Positions 38,436 to 50,791 of a DNA stretch of 64,000 nucleotides are shown here, piece after piece; the first letter of the stretch is position 1, and each line of letters opens with the position of its first letter. The stretch lies in assembly GCF_005233835.1 (NCBI RefSeq), contig NZ_SZQA01000013.1, positions 118,336-182,335 on the forward strand, in the 5' to 3' direction. Below the pieces are notes generated by a model. That model was given only the letters and a program-made list of their open reading frames with translations. It did not search any database and was not told where the DNA came from. The translations under genes and the position numbers were made by a program. The stretch comes from Herbidospora galbida. Lineage in GTDB: Bacteria; Actinomycetota; Actinomycetes; Streptosporangiales; Streptosporangiaceae.

Positions 38436-38454
38436 CAGCAGCCTCGACGCGGCC
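38416..38454 (+). promoter_or_regulatory. Attenuator hairpin overlapping the leader peptide
   Basis: GGCCGCGTCGAG (38416-38427) pairs perfectly with CTCGACGCGGCC (38443-38454), and GCTG/CAGC extends the stem inside the loop. The left arm begins five bases after the Leu codon run, so a ribosome stalled there would partly mask it. Confidence 0.7.
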
Positions 38455-38455
38455 G

Positions 38456-38486
38456 CCCCTCGTGCCTGAGCCCGGGGGGTTTTCTT
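38456..38486 (+). terminator. Probable leucine attenuator terminator
   Basis: CCCCTC (38456-38461) can pair with GGGGGG (38474-38479, one G-U), followed directly by TTTTCTT. The stem is short, so the assignment rests on the T-run and its position between the leader peptide and leuS. Confidence 0.5.
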
Positions 38487-38525
38487 ATGCGGAGAAGCAG
38501 GCGTCGATAAATCAGGAGATCATAC

Positions 38526-40979
<2,454 letters not shown>

Positions 40980-41030
40980 GAGCAGCATTGGCGCCCGAGC
41001 CGATATCTCGAACATCGTCGGGCGTGCGGT

Positions 41031-41058
41031 CAGGGCATGCCTCGGCGGGGCATGCCTG
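41031..41058 (+). terminator. Hairpin downstream of leuS
   Basis: CAGGGCATGCC (41031-41041) pairs with GGCATGCCTG (41049-41058) with one bulged G, about 50 bases past the leuS stop. No T-run follows, so it may be a terminator or part of the cellulase leader. Confidence 0.5.
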
Positions 41059-41059
41059 A

Positions 41060-42760
<1,701 letters not shown>

Positions 42761-42770
42761 CGCTCTGAGG

Positions 42771-42799
42771 CGACCGGCCTGCTTCGGGCGGGCCGGTCG
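42771..42799 (+). terminator. Terminator of the GH5 gene
   Basis: CGACCGGCC (42771-42779) and GGCCGGTCG (42791-42799) form a perfect 9-bp stem with an 11-base loop, followed by TTTCA, ten bases past the GH5 stop. Confidence 0.8.
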
Positions 42800-42928
42800 T
42801 TTCAGTGGCCCCGAAACGCGTCGTCCATGCCAGGGTGTCGAGATACCAGGCCTCCCATTCGCCGTCGGCGGTGGACGCAGGTGAGGGATGGGACGTCCCA
42901 GCCGTGGGGGACCTGGGCGAACGGCTGA

Positions 42929-43546
42929 TCAGCCGCGTGCGCTTCCATAGCTGAGGGCCGGGCGGGAGTTGCGGTGACACGGGTGCTCTTCGCCGAGCCA
43001 TTCGGTGGTGAGGCGGAATCCGGTGATGTGTTCGGCGAGGGCCAGCACGTTCGCCTGCCAGTCGGAGGAATCGAGGTCCTCGCTCAGGAGCGGGACATCG
43101 CCGATCACCTCGTCCACGGATATCGGACCGCTGATCATCGGTTCGCTCAGCCACTCGACGATCAGGAGTGTTTCGCCGCCGGCGGCGTAGGTGAACCGGT
43201 GGGAGGACGCGGGGTGCAACAGAAGGGAGAAGGCGATTCCGCCTTGGGAGAGGGCCGACACCGTGTCGGGGTCCGAACCCTCGTCTCCCAGGGGTTCGAT
43301 GCAGACGAGCCACGACCCGGCCCGGTCAAGGAGAATCTCGGTGCAGTGGGCGCCCCGGGTCTCGAATTCGCGTGATGCCGAGTCATAGGCGCCGGTGAAC
43401 GAAAGCGTGCGTCCGGATGAGGGATCGCCGCCGAGAACGCCGAGCACGTCGGCGGGTTCCAGTCCCGAGATCCAGGTGATGGTGCCCCAGTCCGCCAGTT
43501 CCCACTGGTCTTCCAGTAACCGGAGATAATGCGCGACGTCGCTCAT
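42929..43546 (-). CDS. DUF6461-like protein
   Basis: A 205-residue soluble protein: WGTITWISGLEPADVLGVLG (W-x-x-G-x-x-P-x-E/D-V-L), then WLVCIEPLGDEGSD and ISVDEVIGDVPLLSEDL. This pattern fits the actinobacterial DUF6461 family, whose function is unknown. ATG 43546 overlaps the aminotransferase stop as ATGA, so it is the second gene of that operon. The C-terminal tail (PCHRNSRPALSYGSARG) looks unstructured. GC content is slightly lower than in neighbouring genes. Confidence 0.65.
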   Translation of the reverse strand: MSDVAHYLRLLEDQWELADWGTITWISGLEPADVLGVLGGDPSSGRTLSFTGAYDSASREFETRGAHCTEILLDRAGSWLVCIEPLGDEGSDPDTVSALSQGGIAFSLLLHPASSHRFTYAAGGETLLIVEWLSEPMISGPISVDEVIGDVPLLSEDLDSSDWQANVLALAEHITGFRLTTEWLGEEHPCHRNSRPALSYGSARG

Positions 43547-44646
43547 ATCCGGATTCTGTCGAGGATCTCGTCCAGGATCGGACCCGAGGTGCCGAAATTC
43601 AGCCGGATCCAGGTGTCGGGAGCGCCGTAGATCGACCCCGGCGCGACCTTGACGCGGGCCTCGCGCTCCAGAACGGCCGCCGCGTCGGGAATGCCGGTGT
43701 CGATCCAGGCCAGATAGGTCGCGTCCGGAACCCGGTAGGTCCATCCCGCCGGCAGCCGCTGCGCCAGCGTCTTACGGTTGCGGTCGAGGACGGCCACGAC
43801 CCCGTCGAGCCAGGCGTCGCACTGCCGCCAGGCCGCCACCGTGGCCGCGACGCCGAGGACGCTCGGCTGCCCGTAGAGCGCCGGCGGCCGCGTCGCCAGC
43901 GCGGCCCGCGCCCGGGGAGAGCCGAGGTGGGCGATCGCGCAGTGCAGTCCGCCCATGTTGAAGGCCTTGCTGGCGGACGTGATCGTCACCGTGCGCTCGG
44001 GGCGCAGCAGGCCGAACGGGATGTGCTCGTTCGGGGCGAACACGAGATCGGAATGGATCTCGTCGGAGATCACCACGAGGTCGTGCCGGTCGGCGTAATC
44101 GGCCAGTTCCTCCAGCTCTGTACGGGTGAAGCAGCGTCCTGTCGGATTGTGTGGATTGACCAGAAGCAGCACCCGCGCGCCACCCGGGTCGGCGGGAAGC
44201 TCGGCCCGCCAGGTCTCACCGTCGGGGACGAGCGGGATCGGGACCGGCGGCCGGTTCATCGCCTCCATGGTCATCAGGAAGGCGTTGTAGGTCGGCGTGT
44301 GGGTGAGCACCCCCTCGCCCGGCTCGGTCAGGACGTCGAGGAGCGCCTGAAGCGACTGGTTGAGATCGGTGAACGGCTTGACGTGGACGGGGTCGGGATG
44401 GAAGCCGTAGCGGGCGGCCATGCGTTCGGCGAACACCTCGGGCAGCGGGAGACCGGGCTGCTCCCAGGGCCAGTCGGGGTAGCCCATGTCGGTGGTGACC
44501 CGATGCATGATCGCGTCGCGGATGGGGTCGGCCACGGGGAAGTCCATGTCGGCGACCCAGGCGGGGATCACGTCAGGACCGGCCTGCACCCACTTGGTGC
44601 CGTCGCGCTTCCGGGCCTGCTCCACCGTCAAACGATCAAAGTCCAC
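43543..44646 (-). CDS. MalY/PatB family PLP-dependent aminotransferase or C-S lyase
   Basis: A 367-residue fold-type I PLP enzyme: VIPAWVADMDFPVADPIRDA (MalY/PatB signature), LLLVNPHNPTGRCFTRTELE, DLVVISDEIHSDLV, and the PLP-Lys loop ITSASKAFNMGGLHCAI. The family includes cystathionine beta-lyases and aminotransferases; which activity applies cannot be told. GTG 44646 (VDFDRLTVEQARKRDG) has TACGCT exactly six bases upstream with no Shine-Dalgarno, so it is probably leaderless. Confidence 0.9.
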   Translation of the reverse strand: MDFDRLTVEQARKRDGTKWVQAGPDVIPAWVADMDFPVADPIRDAIMHRVTTDMGYPDWPWEQPGLPLPEVFAERMAARYGFHPDPVHVKPFTDLNQSLQALLDVLTEPGEGVLTHTPTYNAFLMTMEAMNRPPVPIPLVPDGETWRAELPADPGGARVLLLVNPHNPTGRCFTRTELEELADYADRHDLVVISDEIHSDLVFAPNEHIPFGLLRPERTVTITSASKAFNMGGLHCAIAHLGSPRARAALATRPPALYGQPSVLGVAATVAAWRQCDAWLDGVVAVLDRNRKTLAQRLPAGWTYRVPDATYLAWIDTGIPDAAAVLEREARVKVAPGSIYGAPDTWIRLNFGTSGPILDEILDRIRI

Positions 44647-44805
44647 GCAAACAGCGTATGACGGGACATCCCGCCCTGCATCGGCATTTACCGCCCCCAG
44701 GCCGCAGCTGGGTGAGCGCATGAGAGCACCCTTCCCGTCCGGGAGGATCGGACCGTCCGCGTAGATCAGGGCTGGCTGACAACCGATGTTCCGGCGGGCA
44801 AGAAA

Positions 44806-44856
44806 GAAGCCCCCGGGGTGAACACACGCGGGTACCCAACCCGCCCCGGAGGCTTC
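44806..44856 (-). terminator. Strong minus-strand terminator with no known gene upstream
   Basis: GAAGCCCCCGGGG (44806-44818) pairs with CCCCGGAGGCTTC (44844-44856) with one mismatch, enclosing an inner stem GCGGGT/ACCCGC. The T-rich flank (CTTCTTTCTT) is on the minus strand, so it would end a transcript coming from 45222 downward. No convincing gene lies there. Confidence 0.75.
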
Positions 44857-45222
44857 TCCTCTACCACCACCGGAGAACCAGCGGAACGCAGTATGCCCAC
44901 TGACGCCCAGCCTGCGAGGGTGGAACCCGATTTCCGGTTCGCACCCTCAGCGAAGGGTTCGAGAGGGCCTGACGCGAAACGTGCTCACAGCACCGAGGCG
45001 AGGGCTGCCTGTCCATGAGGCTTGGCGCTCTGGTTCGGATCATGTGGGCGGCGCTCGGCGCCGCTGCAGGACGTGGGCGGGGTGCTGGTCTGCGTGGCGG
45101 AGCGCTTCGGCTCGGGGGCGCTCGCCTCGCGACAGGGCACGGGAAGCCGCCCGTCCGTGTAGTCGGGCTATCTGGTTCGGGGATCGCGCGGGCGGCGGGA
45201 AGCCTCGCTGCAGACACAGGAA
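44857..45222 (-). other. Unexplained structured interval between two terminators, candidate ncRNA
   Basis: This interval of about 365 bases lies between the lexA terminator and the minus-strand terminator at 44806-44856. It contains a stable hairpin at 44916-44949 (GAGGGTG/CACCCTC plus GGAACC/GGTTC with one bulge) and degenerate direct repeats with TCTGGTTCGG at about 45030 and 45170. Open frames on both strands are low-complexity Arg/Pro/Ala and unconvincing. A small RNA, a leader remnant or a decayed gene are all possible. Confidence 0.35.
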
Positions 45223-45250
45223 GGGCGCCTGTCCGGGTGGTCAGGCGCCC
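45223..45250 (-). terminator. lexA terminator
   Basis: GGGCGCCTG (45223-45231) and CAGGCGCCC (45242-45250) form a perfect 9-bp stem with a ten-base loop, 14 bases past the lexA stop on the minus strand. Confidence 0.8.
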
Positions 45251-45264
45251 TCGACCCGTCGTGA

Positions 45265-45984
45265 CTACAGCTTGCGGAGGACGGCCGTGACCTTGCCGAG
45301 GACGGTTGCCTCGTCGCCGGGGATGGGCTCGTAGTTGGGGTTGTGGGGGACCAGCCAGACGTGGCCGTCTTTGCGCTTGAAGGTCTTCACGGTCGCCTCG
45401 CCGTCGATCATCGCGGCGACGATGTCGCCGTTGTCGGCGACCGGCTGCTGGCGGACGACCACCCAGTCACCGTCGGCGATGGCGGCCTCGATCATCGAGT
45501 CGCCGGAGACCTGGAGGAGGAACAGGGTGCCCTCGCCGACGAGCTGCTTGGGCAGGGCGAAGACGTCTTCGAGGTTCTGCTCGGCCAGGATCGGCCCACC
45601 TGCGGCGATGCGCCCCACGAGGGGAACATAGGCCGCCGTCGGACGGTTGAAGGCGGAGTCTTCCACGGCGGCGTCGGGATCGACCCAGAGAACCGGCTCG
45701 CCGGGCAGGCGCACCTCGAGGGCGCGCGGGCGATGGGGGTCGCGCCGCAGGTAGCCCTTGCGCTGAAGGGCGGTGAGCTGGTGGGACACACTCGACGTGC
45801 TCGTGAGCTGCACCGCCTCACCGATCTCGCGCATCGACGGTGGGTAGCCCCGCTGCTGGACCGAGTCGCGGATCACCTCCAGGATCTTGCGCTGCCTGGG
45901 GGTGAGCCCGAGCGAGTCGCGGCGGCGAACCGCCAGATCGCTCACGCTCTCGTCGCGCTGGCCGGCCAGCCCGTCGTTGTTCAC
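45265..45984 (-). CDS. lexA: LexA repressor
   Basis: A 239-residue SOS repressor. The winged HTH domain is at about 30-100 ([40 protein letters not shown]). The autocleavage site is the Ala-Gly in [12 protein letters not shown]. The protease dyad is Ser163 ([16 protein letters not shown]) and Lys200 ([11 protein letters not shown]), 37 residues apart as in E. coli. GTG 45984 ([12 protein letters not shown]) is chosen because GGGAGGTG lies six bases upstream. A LexA box overlaps its own promoter, indicating autoregulation. Confidence 0.96.
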   Translation of the reverse strand: MNNDGLAGQRDESVSDLAVRRRDSLGLTPRQRKILEVIRDSVQQRGYPPSMREIGEAVQLTSTSSVSHQLTALQRKGYLRRDPHRPRALEVRLPGEPVLWVDPDAAVEDSAFNRPTAAYVPLVGRIAAGGPILAEQNLEDVFALPKQLVGEGTLFLLQVSGDSMIEAAIADGDWVVVRQQPVADNGDIVAAMIDGEATVKTFKRKDGHVWLVPHNPNYEPIPGDEATVLGKVTAVLRKL

Positions 45985-46026
45985 CTGGGCACCTCCCAAT
46001 CCGTGTTCCTCGCGTCGCACAGAGCG

Positions 46027-46055
46027 ACGCTACCGCGATTCAAGATCAATATCAA
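46027..46055 (-). promoter_or_regulatory. lexA: lexA promoter
   Basis: On the minus strand, TTGATA (46055-46050) and TAGCGT (46032-46027) are separated by exactly 17 bases. The -35 overlaps the end of the LexA box at 46052-46067. Confidence 0.7.
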
Positions 46056-46067
46056 ACAGTTGTTCGA
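46052..46067. promoter_or_regulatory. LexA (SOS) box 1
   Basis: TCAAACAGTTGTTCGA matches the actinobacterial TCGAAC-N4-GTTCGA consensus at 11 of 12 fixed positions and overlaps the lexA -35 element. Confidence 0.85.
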
Positions 46068-46119
46068 TTGCCCTCGAAAACGTCGGTGGCGTGGTGTACA
46101 ACATCGTACGGGAGTTCGA

Positions 46120-46135
46120 TCGACATCGTGTTCGA
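46120..46135. promoter_or_regulatory. LexA (SOS) box 2
   Basis: TCGACATCGTGTTCGA matches the consensus at 10 of 12 fixed positions. It lies 49 bases before the LysM gene's ATG, suggesting SOS control of that gene. Confidence 0.7.
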
Positions 46136-46184
46136 TTTGCGCGATCTTTCTTCCCTTCTTGCAGGGCAGTCGAGGAGGTTCACG

Positions 46185-47204
46185 ATGAAGCCCACGCAGA
46201 AGGACACCCCTACGACTCCACCCGCACACTCGAACATCCGACCGCCGAGGGCCGCGGATCCGCGCCCGGCGGAGCGCCCCCATCTACGGCGCGGCCACCT
46301 CACTCTGGTTCCGTCGCCACTGGCCGGAGAGTCCGGAAACGAGGCCGGCCCGGTCCGGCGAACCGAAGCCCGGTCCGGCCCGAGACAAGACGCGAAGACT
46401 CAGCCCGGTCCGGGGCGGGGTGCAGATGCTCAGAAGGGCCTGAAGCGGGGGCCGGCGGCGCAGGCCAAGCGAGGGCAAGGTTCGGCGGGTCGGGTAGGGC
46501 CACGGCAAGGCGCGGAGGCGCAGGCCGGTCCGGGTCGGGACCCCGAGGGGCAGACCCGCCCGGAGTGGGAGTCGCAGGCTTTCTTTGGCATGCGGGTGTC
46601 CTCGTATCGGGGCTCCAACGGCGCTACGGGCTTCTCCCGTCTCCACGGCGCCTCGGATGATGGCGGCGCCTCAGGCCGGAACGGGGCCTCGGGCCGCGAG
46701 GGCTTCTGGGGCCGCGATGGGATCTTCGGCCGTGGCCGCGCCATTCGGTATGACCACGCCCTCGGTCGCGACGTCACCTCCATCGCCCCGGTGGGAAGCG
46801 CCTCTTCCAGGCCCCCGCGATGGGGTGACGTCCAGCGCCCGCCACACCCGATCGTCCCCGCCGCCCCCGGAGGCGGGCGTACAGGTCAGGAAGCCACCCA
46901 GCCCCTCCGGCTCACCAGGCGCGGTCGGATCGTTCTCGTCGTGCTCATCGCGGGATTGAGTTTGGCCGTCCTCTGGCTGGGCACGCGGGCTGCCGTGACC
47001 GCGTCCACGACCCGCTCGGTCCAGGGGTTGCCGCATGTAACGGTCCAGGAAGGTGACACCCTCTGGGGGATCGCCATATCGGCCGGCGATGGCGGCGATC
47101 CGGGGGCCGTCGTTCGCGAGATCATGGATCTCAACGGTTTATCCGACCCCCTCATCCGGCCAGGCACGACGCTCTACCTTCCCCGCGACGTCCCAGGTCA
47201 GTAG
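46185..47204 (+). CDS. LysM-domain membrane protein divergent from lexA (YneA/DivS/ChiZ-like SOS division inhibitor candidate)
   Basis: A 339-residue protein. Residues 1 to about 245 are disordered, rich in Arg, Pro, Gly and Gln, with an internal repeat (SGPRQDAKTQPGPGR and VGPRQGAEAQAGPGR). One membrane helix follows (RGRIVLVVLIAGLSLAVLWL), then a C-terminal LysM domain (VTVQEGDTLWGIAISAG, ... LIRPGTTLYLP). Position, topology and the upstream LexA box match the SOS-induced division inhibitors YneA (Bacillus), DivS (Corynebacterium) and Rv2719c/ChiZ (Mycobacterium), which are far shorter. ATG 46185 follows GAGGAGGT. Confidence 0.8.
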   Translation: MKPTQKDTPTTPPAHSNIRPPRAADPRPAERPHLRRGHLTLVPSPLAGESGNEAGPVRRTEARSGPRQDAKTQPGPGRGADAQKGLKRGPAAQAKRGQGSAGRVGPRQGAEAQAGPGRDPEGQTRPEWESQAFFGMRVSSYRGSNGATGFSRLHGASDDGGASGRNGASGREGFWGRDGIFGRGRAIRYDHALGRDVTSIAPVGSASSRPPRWGDVQRPPHPIVPAAPGGGRTGQEATQPLRLTRRGRIVLVVLIAGLSLAVLWLGTRAAVTASTTRSVQGLPHVTVQEGDTLWGIAISAGDGGDPGAVVREIMDLNGLSDPLIRPGTTLYLPRDVPGQ

Positions 47205-47265
47205 GCCCTTGAGGGGCGTGGGGTTTGAGTTGCGATCTAGGGGACTCACTTCTAGGGTTGGGGAA

Positions 47266-47313
47266 CCACAACATCTAGTGGTCGTGGTCAACTGAGCGAA
47301 CCATAGATTGTGT
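47266..47313. promoter_or_regulatory. Paired NrdR boxes upstream of nrdRJ
   Basis: CCACAACATCTAGTGG (47266-47281) and GAACCATAGATTGTGT (47298-47313) each match ACACWATATATWGTGT at 12 of 16 positions. They start 32 bases apart, about three helical turns, the usual arrangement for NrdR repression of ribonucleotide reductase genes. Confidence 0.85.
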
Positions 47314-47380
47314 TTCCTTTGCCGCACCTCATCACATGTGGGGGCGTGCGCGAGCGTCTGGTCAGTGAGGAGGCGACGGC

Positions 47381-47839
47381 GTGCATTGCCCGTTCTGCCG
47401 TCATCCCGACACCCGGGTCGTCGACAGCCGGTCGACGGAAGACGGCGGGGCGATTCGCCGCCGGCGCACCTGTTCCGAATGCGGGAGGCGGTTCACCACG
47501 CAGGAGACGGTTCTGCTGATGGTGAGCAAACGCAGCGGGGTGACCGAGGCCTTCTCCAGGGAGAAGGTCATCGCCGGGGTCCGGCGGGCCTGCCAGGGGC
47601 GGCCGGTCAGCGAAGACTCGCTCGCGCAGCTCGGGCAGAGGGTCGAGGAGAGCATCCGCGCGTCAGGTGTCGCCGAGATCCCGGCCCACCAGGTCGGCGT
47701 CGCGGTCCTCGGGCCGCTGCGCGACCTCGATGAGGTGGCTTATCTACGTTTCGCCTCGGTCTATCGGGGGTTCGAGACCCTCGCCGACTTCGAGGCAGAG
47801 ATCCAGCAACTCAAGGCACATGCCAAGGGGGAGTCATGA
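47381..47839 (+). CDS. nrdR: Transcriptional repressor NrdR
   Basis: A 152-residue repressor of ribonucleotide reductase genes. The N-terminal zinc ribbon uses [15 protein letters not shown] and [10 protein letters not shown], and the ATP-cone domain follows ([30 protein letters not shown]). It senses ATP/dATP through the cone and binds paired NrdR boxes; two such boxes lie directly upstream, so it probably controls itself and nrdJ. GTG 47381 is preceded by GAGGAGG. Its stop overlaps the nrdJ start as ATGA. Confidence 0.97.
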   Translation: MHCPFCRHPDTRVVDSRSTEDGGAIRRRRTCSECGRRFTTQETVLLMVSKRSGVTEAFSREKVIAGVRRACQGRPVSEDSLAQLGQRVEESIRASGVAEIPAHQVGVAVLGPLRDLDEVAYLRFASVYRGFETLADFEAEIQQLKAHAKGES

Positions 47840-50655
47840 CGGAGACGGTCAACGGCACATCCACGCGCGCACGGCGTGGGCGGGCCAAGGGGCTGAAGGT
47901 GAAGCGGATCTTCACCACCGAGGGCGTCCACCCCTATGACGCGGTGGAGTGGGAGCGCCGTGACGTCGTCATGACCAACTGGCGCGACGGCTCGGTCAAC
48001 TTCGAGCAGCGCGGGGTCGAGTTCCCGGCGGCCTGGTCGGTCAACGCGGCCAACATCGTGACGACCAAGTACTTCCGCGGCGCGCTCGGCACGCCGCAGC
48101 GCGAGTGGAGCCTGAAGCAGCTGGTCGACCGGGTGACGGGCGTCTACACCCGGACCGGCGTCGAGAACGGCTACTTCGCCACCGACGAAGACGCGGAGAT
48201 CTTCGACCACGAGCTGAAGCACGCCCTGGTCCACCAGCTGTTCGCGTTCAACTCGCCCGTGTGGTTCAACGTCGGCACCCTGTCGCCGCAGCAGGTCAGC
48301 GCCTGTTTCATCCTGGCCGTCGACGACACCATGGAGTCGATCCTCGACTGGTACAAGGAAGAGGGCGTGATCTTCAAGGGTGGTTCGGGCTCGGGTGTGA
48401 ACCTGTCCCGCATCCGCTCCTCGAAGGAACTGCTCTCTTCCGGCGGCACGGCCAGCGGGCCCGTCTCCTTCATGCGCGGCGCCGACGCCTCGGCCGGAAC
48501 GATCAAGTCGGGCGGCGCGACCCGCCGGGCGGCCAAGATGGTCGTCCTCGACGTCGACCACCCCGACATCGAGGAGTTCATCGAGACCAAGGCGCGCGAG
48601 GAAGACAAGATCCGCGCGCTCCGCGACGCCGGGTTCGACATGGACCTCGGTGGCAAGGACATCGTGTCCGTCCAGTACCAGAACGCCAACAACTCGGTCC
48701 GCGTCAGCGACGAGTTCATGCGCCAGGTCGAGACCGGCGGCAAGTTCGGCCTGCGCGCCCGCCTCACCCACGAGGTCATCGAGGAGATCGACGCCAGAGA
48801 CCTCTTCCGCAAGATGGCCAAGGCGGCGTGGGAGTGCGCCGACCCGGGCGTCCAGTACGACGACACGATCAACGACTGGCACACCTGCCCCGAGACCGGC
48901 CGGATCACCGCGTCCAACCCCTGCTCGGAGTACGTCCACCTCGACAACTCCTCGTGCAACCTGGCGTCGATCAACCTGCTGAAGTTCCTCACCGACGACG
49001 ACACGTTCGACATCGCCCGGTTCGTCAAGCTGACCGAGCTGATCATCACCGCGATGGACATCTCGATCACCTTCGCCGACTTCCCGACCGAGAAGATCGG
49101 CGAGACCACCCGCGCCTACCGGCAGCTCGGCATCGGCTACGCCAACCTGGGCGCGCTGCTGATGGCCACGGGCCACGCCTACGACTCCGACGGCGGCCGC
49201 GCCATCGCCGGGGCGATCACGTCGCTGATGACCGGGGTGTCCTACCGCCGCAGCGCCGAGCTGGCGGGCATCGTGGGGGCCTACGACGGCTACGAGCGCA
49301 ACGCCGAGCCGCACAAGCGGGTCATGCGCAAGCACGCCGCCGCCAACGACGCCGTCCGCACCATCGACGCGATGGACAAGGCGATCCACGCCGAGGCGAC
49401 CAAGCAGTGGCAGGAGTGCCTCAAGCTGGGCGACAAGAACGGCTGGCGCAACGCCCAGGCGTCGCTGCTCGCCCCGACCGGCACCATCGGCCTGATGATG
49501 GACTGCGACACCACCGGCATCGAGCCCGACCTGGCCCTGGTCAAGTTCAAGAAGCTCGTCGGCGGCGGCTCGATGCAGATCGTCAACCAGACCATCCCGC
49601 GCGCCCTGCGTCAGCTGGGCTACCAGGAGGAGCAGGTCGAGGCGATCGTCGAGTACATCGCCCAGAACTCCCACGTGGTCGGCGCCCCCGGTCTCAAGGA
49701 GGCCCACTACGAGGTGTTCGACTGCGCGATGGGCGAGCGGGCGATCGCGCCCATGGGTCACGTCCGGATGATGGCCGCGACCCAGCCGTTCCTGTCGGGC
49801 GCGATCTCCAAGACGGTCAACCTGCCCGAGTCGGCGACGATCGACGACATCGAGCAGGTCTACCTCGAGGGCTGGCGTCTCGGCCTGAAGGCCCTGGCCG
49901 TCTACCGCGACAACTGCAAGGTCGGCCAGCCGCTGTCGGCCGGCAACAACAAGAAGACCGAGGAGGCCGCGGTCGTCGAGCCCGAGACCAAGGTCATCGA
50001 GGTCTCCCGCCCGACGCGTCGCCGCATGCCCAACAGCCGCCCGAGCATCACGACCCGCTTCACGGTCGGCGGCGCGAAGGGCTACATGACCGCCTCGTCC
50101 TACCCCGACGACGGTCTCGGCGAGGTCTTCCTGAAGATGTCCAAGCAGGGCTCGACCCTCGCGGGCGTCATGGACGCCTTCTCCGTGGCGATCTCCATCG
50201 GCCTCCAGTACGGCGTGCCGCTCGACACCTACGTGCAGAAGTTCGTCAACATGCGCTTCGAGCCGGCCGGCATGACCGACGACCCCGACGTCCGCATGGC
50301 CCAGTCGGTGATGGACTACATCTTCCGCCGCCTGGCGCTCGACCACCTGGCCTACGAAGACCGGGCCGCGCTCGGCATCTTCTCCGCCTCCGAGCGGGCC
50401 GCGCAGCAGCGCGGCGAAGACCCGGCCGCCCAGCTCGACACCGCCGCCCTGGCCCAGTCGGCCCCGATCGAGCCGCCGGTGACCAAGCCGGTCCCGATCG
50501 CCGAGCCGGTGAGGGCCTCGCAGCAGGGCCACCTGGAGGGCCACCAGGGCTTCACGGCCGACGCGCCGCTGTGCATGACCTGCGGCACGAAGATGCGCCC
50601 GGCCGGTAGCTGCTACGTCTGCGAAGGCTGCGGCAGCACCAGCGGCTGCAGCTGA
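47836..50655 (+). CDS. nrdJ: Vitamin B12-dependent (class II) ribonucleotide reductase
   Basis: A 939-residue adenosylcobalamin-dependent enzyme that converts ribonucleotides to deoxyribonucleotides without oxygen. Recognisable segments are [40 protein letters not shown] (active-site Cys and catalytic loop), and [20 protein letters not shown]. The C-terminal Cys-rich tail [20 protein letters not shown] is the redox-active swinging tail. ATG 47836 follows GGGGGAG and overlaps nrdR. No cobalamin riboswitch is visible upstream. Confidence 0.97.
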   Translation: MTETVNGTSTRARRGRAKGLKVKRIFTTEGVHPYDAVEWERRDVVMTNWRDGSVNFEQRGVEFPAAWSVNAANIVTTKYFRGALGTPQREWSLKQLVDRVTGVYTRTGVENGYFATDEDAEIFDHELKHALVHQLFAFNSPVWFNVGTLSPQQVSACFILAVDDTMESILDWYKEEGVIFKGGSGSGVNLSRIRSSKELLSSGGTASGPVSFMRGADASAGTIKSGGATRRAAKMVVLDVDHPDIEEFIETKAREEDKIRALRDAGFDMDLGGKDIVSVQYQNANNSVRVSDEFMRQVETGGKFGLRARLTHEVIEEIDARDLFRKMAKAAWECADPGVQYDDTINDWHTCPETGRITASNPCSEYVHLDNSSCNLASINLLKFLTDDDTFDIARFVKLTELIITAMDISITFADFPTEKIGETTRAYRQLGIGYANLGALLMATGHAYDSDGGRAIAGAITSLMTGVSYRRSAELAGIVGAYDGYERNAEPHKRVMRKHAAANDAVRTIDAMDKAIHAEATKQWQECLKLGDKNGWRNAQASLLAPTGTIGLMMDCDTTGIEPDLALVKFKKLVGGGSMQIVNQTIPRALRQLGYQEEQVEAIVEYIAQNSHVVGAPGLKEAHYEVFDCAMGERAIAPMGHVRMMAATQPFLSGAISKTVNLPESATIDDIEQVYLEGWRLGLKALAVYRDNCKVGQPLSAGNNKKTEEAAVVEPETKVIEVSRPTRRRMPNSRPSITTRFTVGGAKGYMTASSYPDDGLGEVFLKMSKQGSTLAGVMDAFSVAISIGLQYGVPLDTYVQKFVNMRFEPAGMTDDPDVRMAQSVMDYIFRRLALDHLAYEDRAALGIFSASERAAQQRGEDPAAQLDTAALAQSAPIEPPVTKPVPIAEPVRASQQGHLEGHQGFTADAPLCMTCGTKMRPAGSCYVCEGCGSTSGCS

Positions 50656-50663
50656 TCCGCGAA

Positions 50664-50697
50664 TCCCGGGCCGTCCCGTCCAAGGGCCGGCCCGGGA
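50664..50697 (+). terminator. nrdRJ terminator
   Basis: TCCCGGGCC (50664-50672) and GGCCCGGGA (50689-50697) form a perfect 9-bp stem with a 16-base loop, followed by ATTTTT, nine bases past the nrdJ stop. Confidence 0.9.
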
Positions 50698-50703
50698 ATT
50701 TTT

Positions 50704-50731
50704 CCGTTACGGCTCAGCCCACCCCGGCACC
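50704..50731. repeat. 28-bp interspersed repeat, copy 2
   Basis: 27/28 identical to 18489-18516 in the same orientation. It follows directly on the nrdRJ terminator in a convergent intergenic gap. Confidence 0.6.
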
Positions 50732-50791
50732 GTCCGCCGCCCCGGGTGCGCCCGGCACCCGGCGCCGACCGGCCGCACCACCGGCTCGCCG

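Noticed and set aside
44861..45217. A 118-codon minus-strand frame ending just before the terminator
   Set aside because: The position is suggestive, but the product is low-complexity Arg/Pro/Ala with no Shine-Dalgarno; I kept the interval as a possible RNA instead.
44818..45290. Plus-strand frames at 44818-45018 and 45015-45290
   Set aside because: Low-complexity products overlapping two terminators, with no start signals.
47205..47380. Possible cobalamin riboswitch before the B12-dependent reductase
   Set aside because: The interval is too short and lacks the B12-box; paired NrdR boxes explain the control.
47761..50544. A 927-codon minus-strand frame across nrdJ
   Set aside because: A shadow of the high-GC nrdJ gene; composition is Arg/Gly/Asp/Val-rich with no recognisable domain, while nrdJ is certain.
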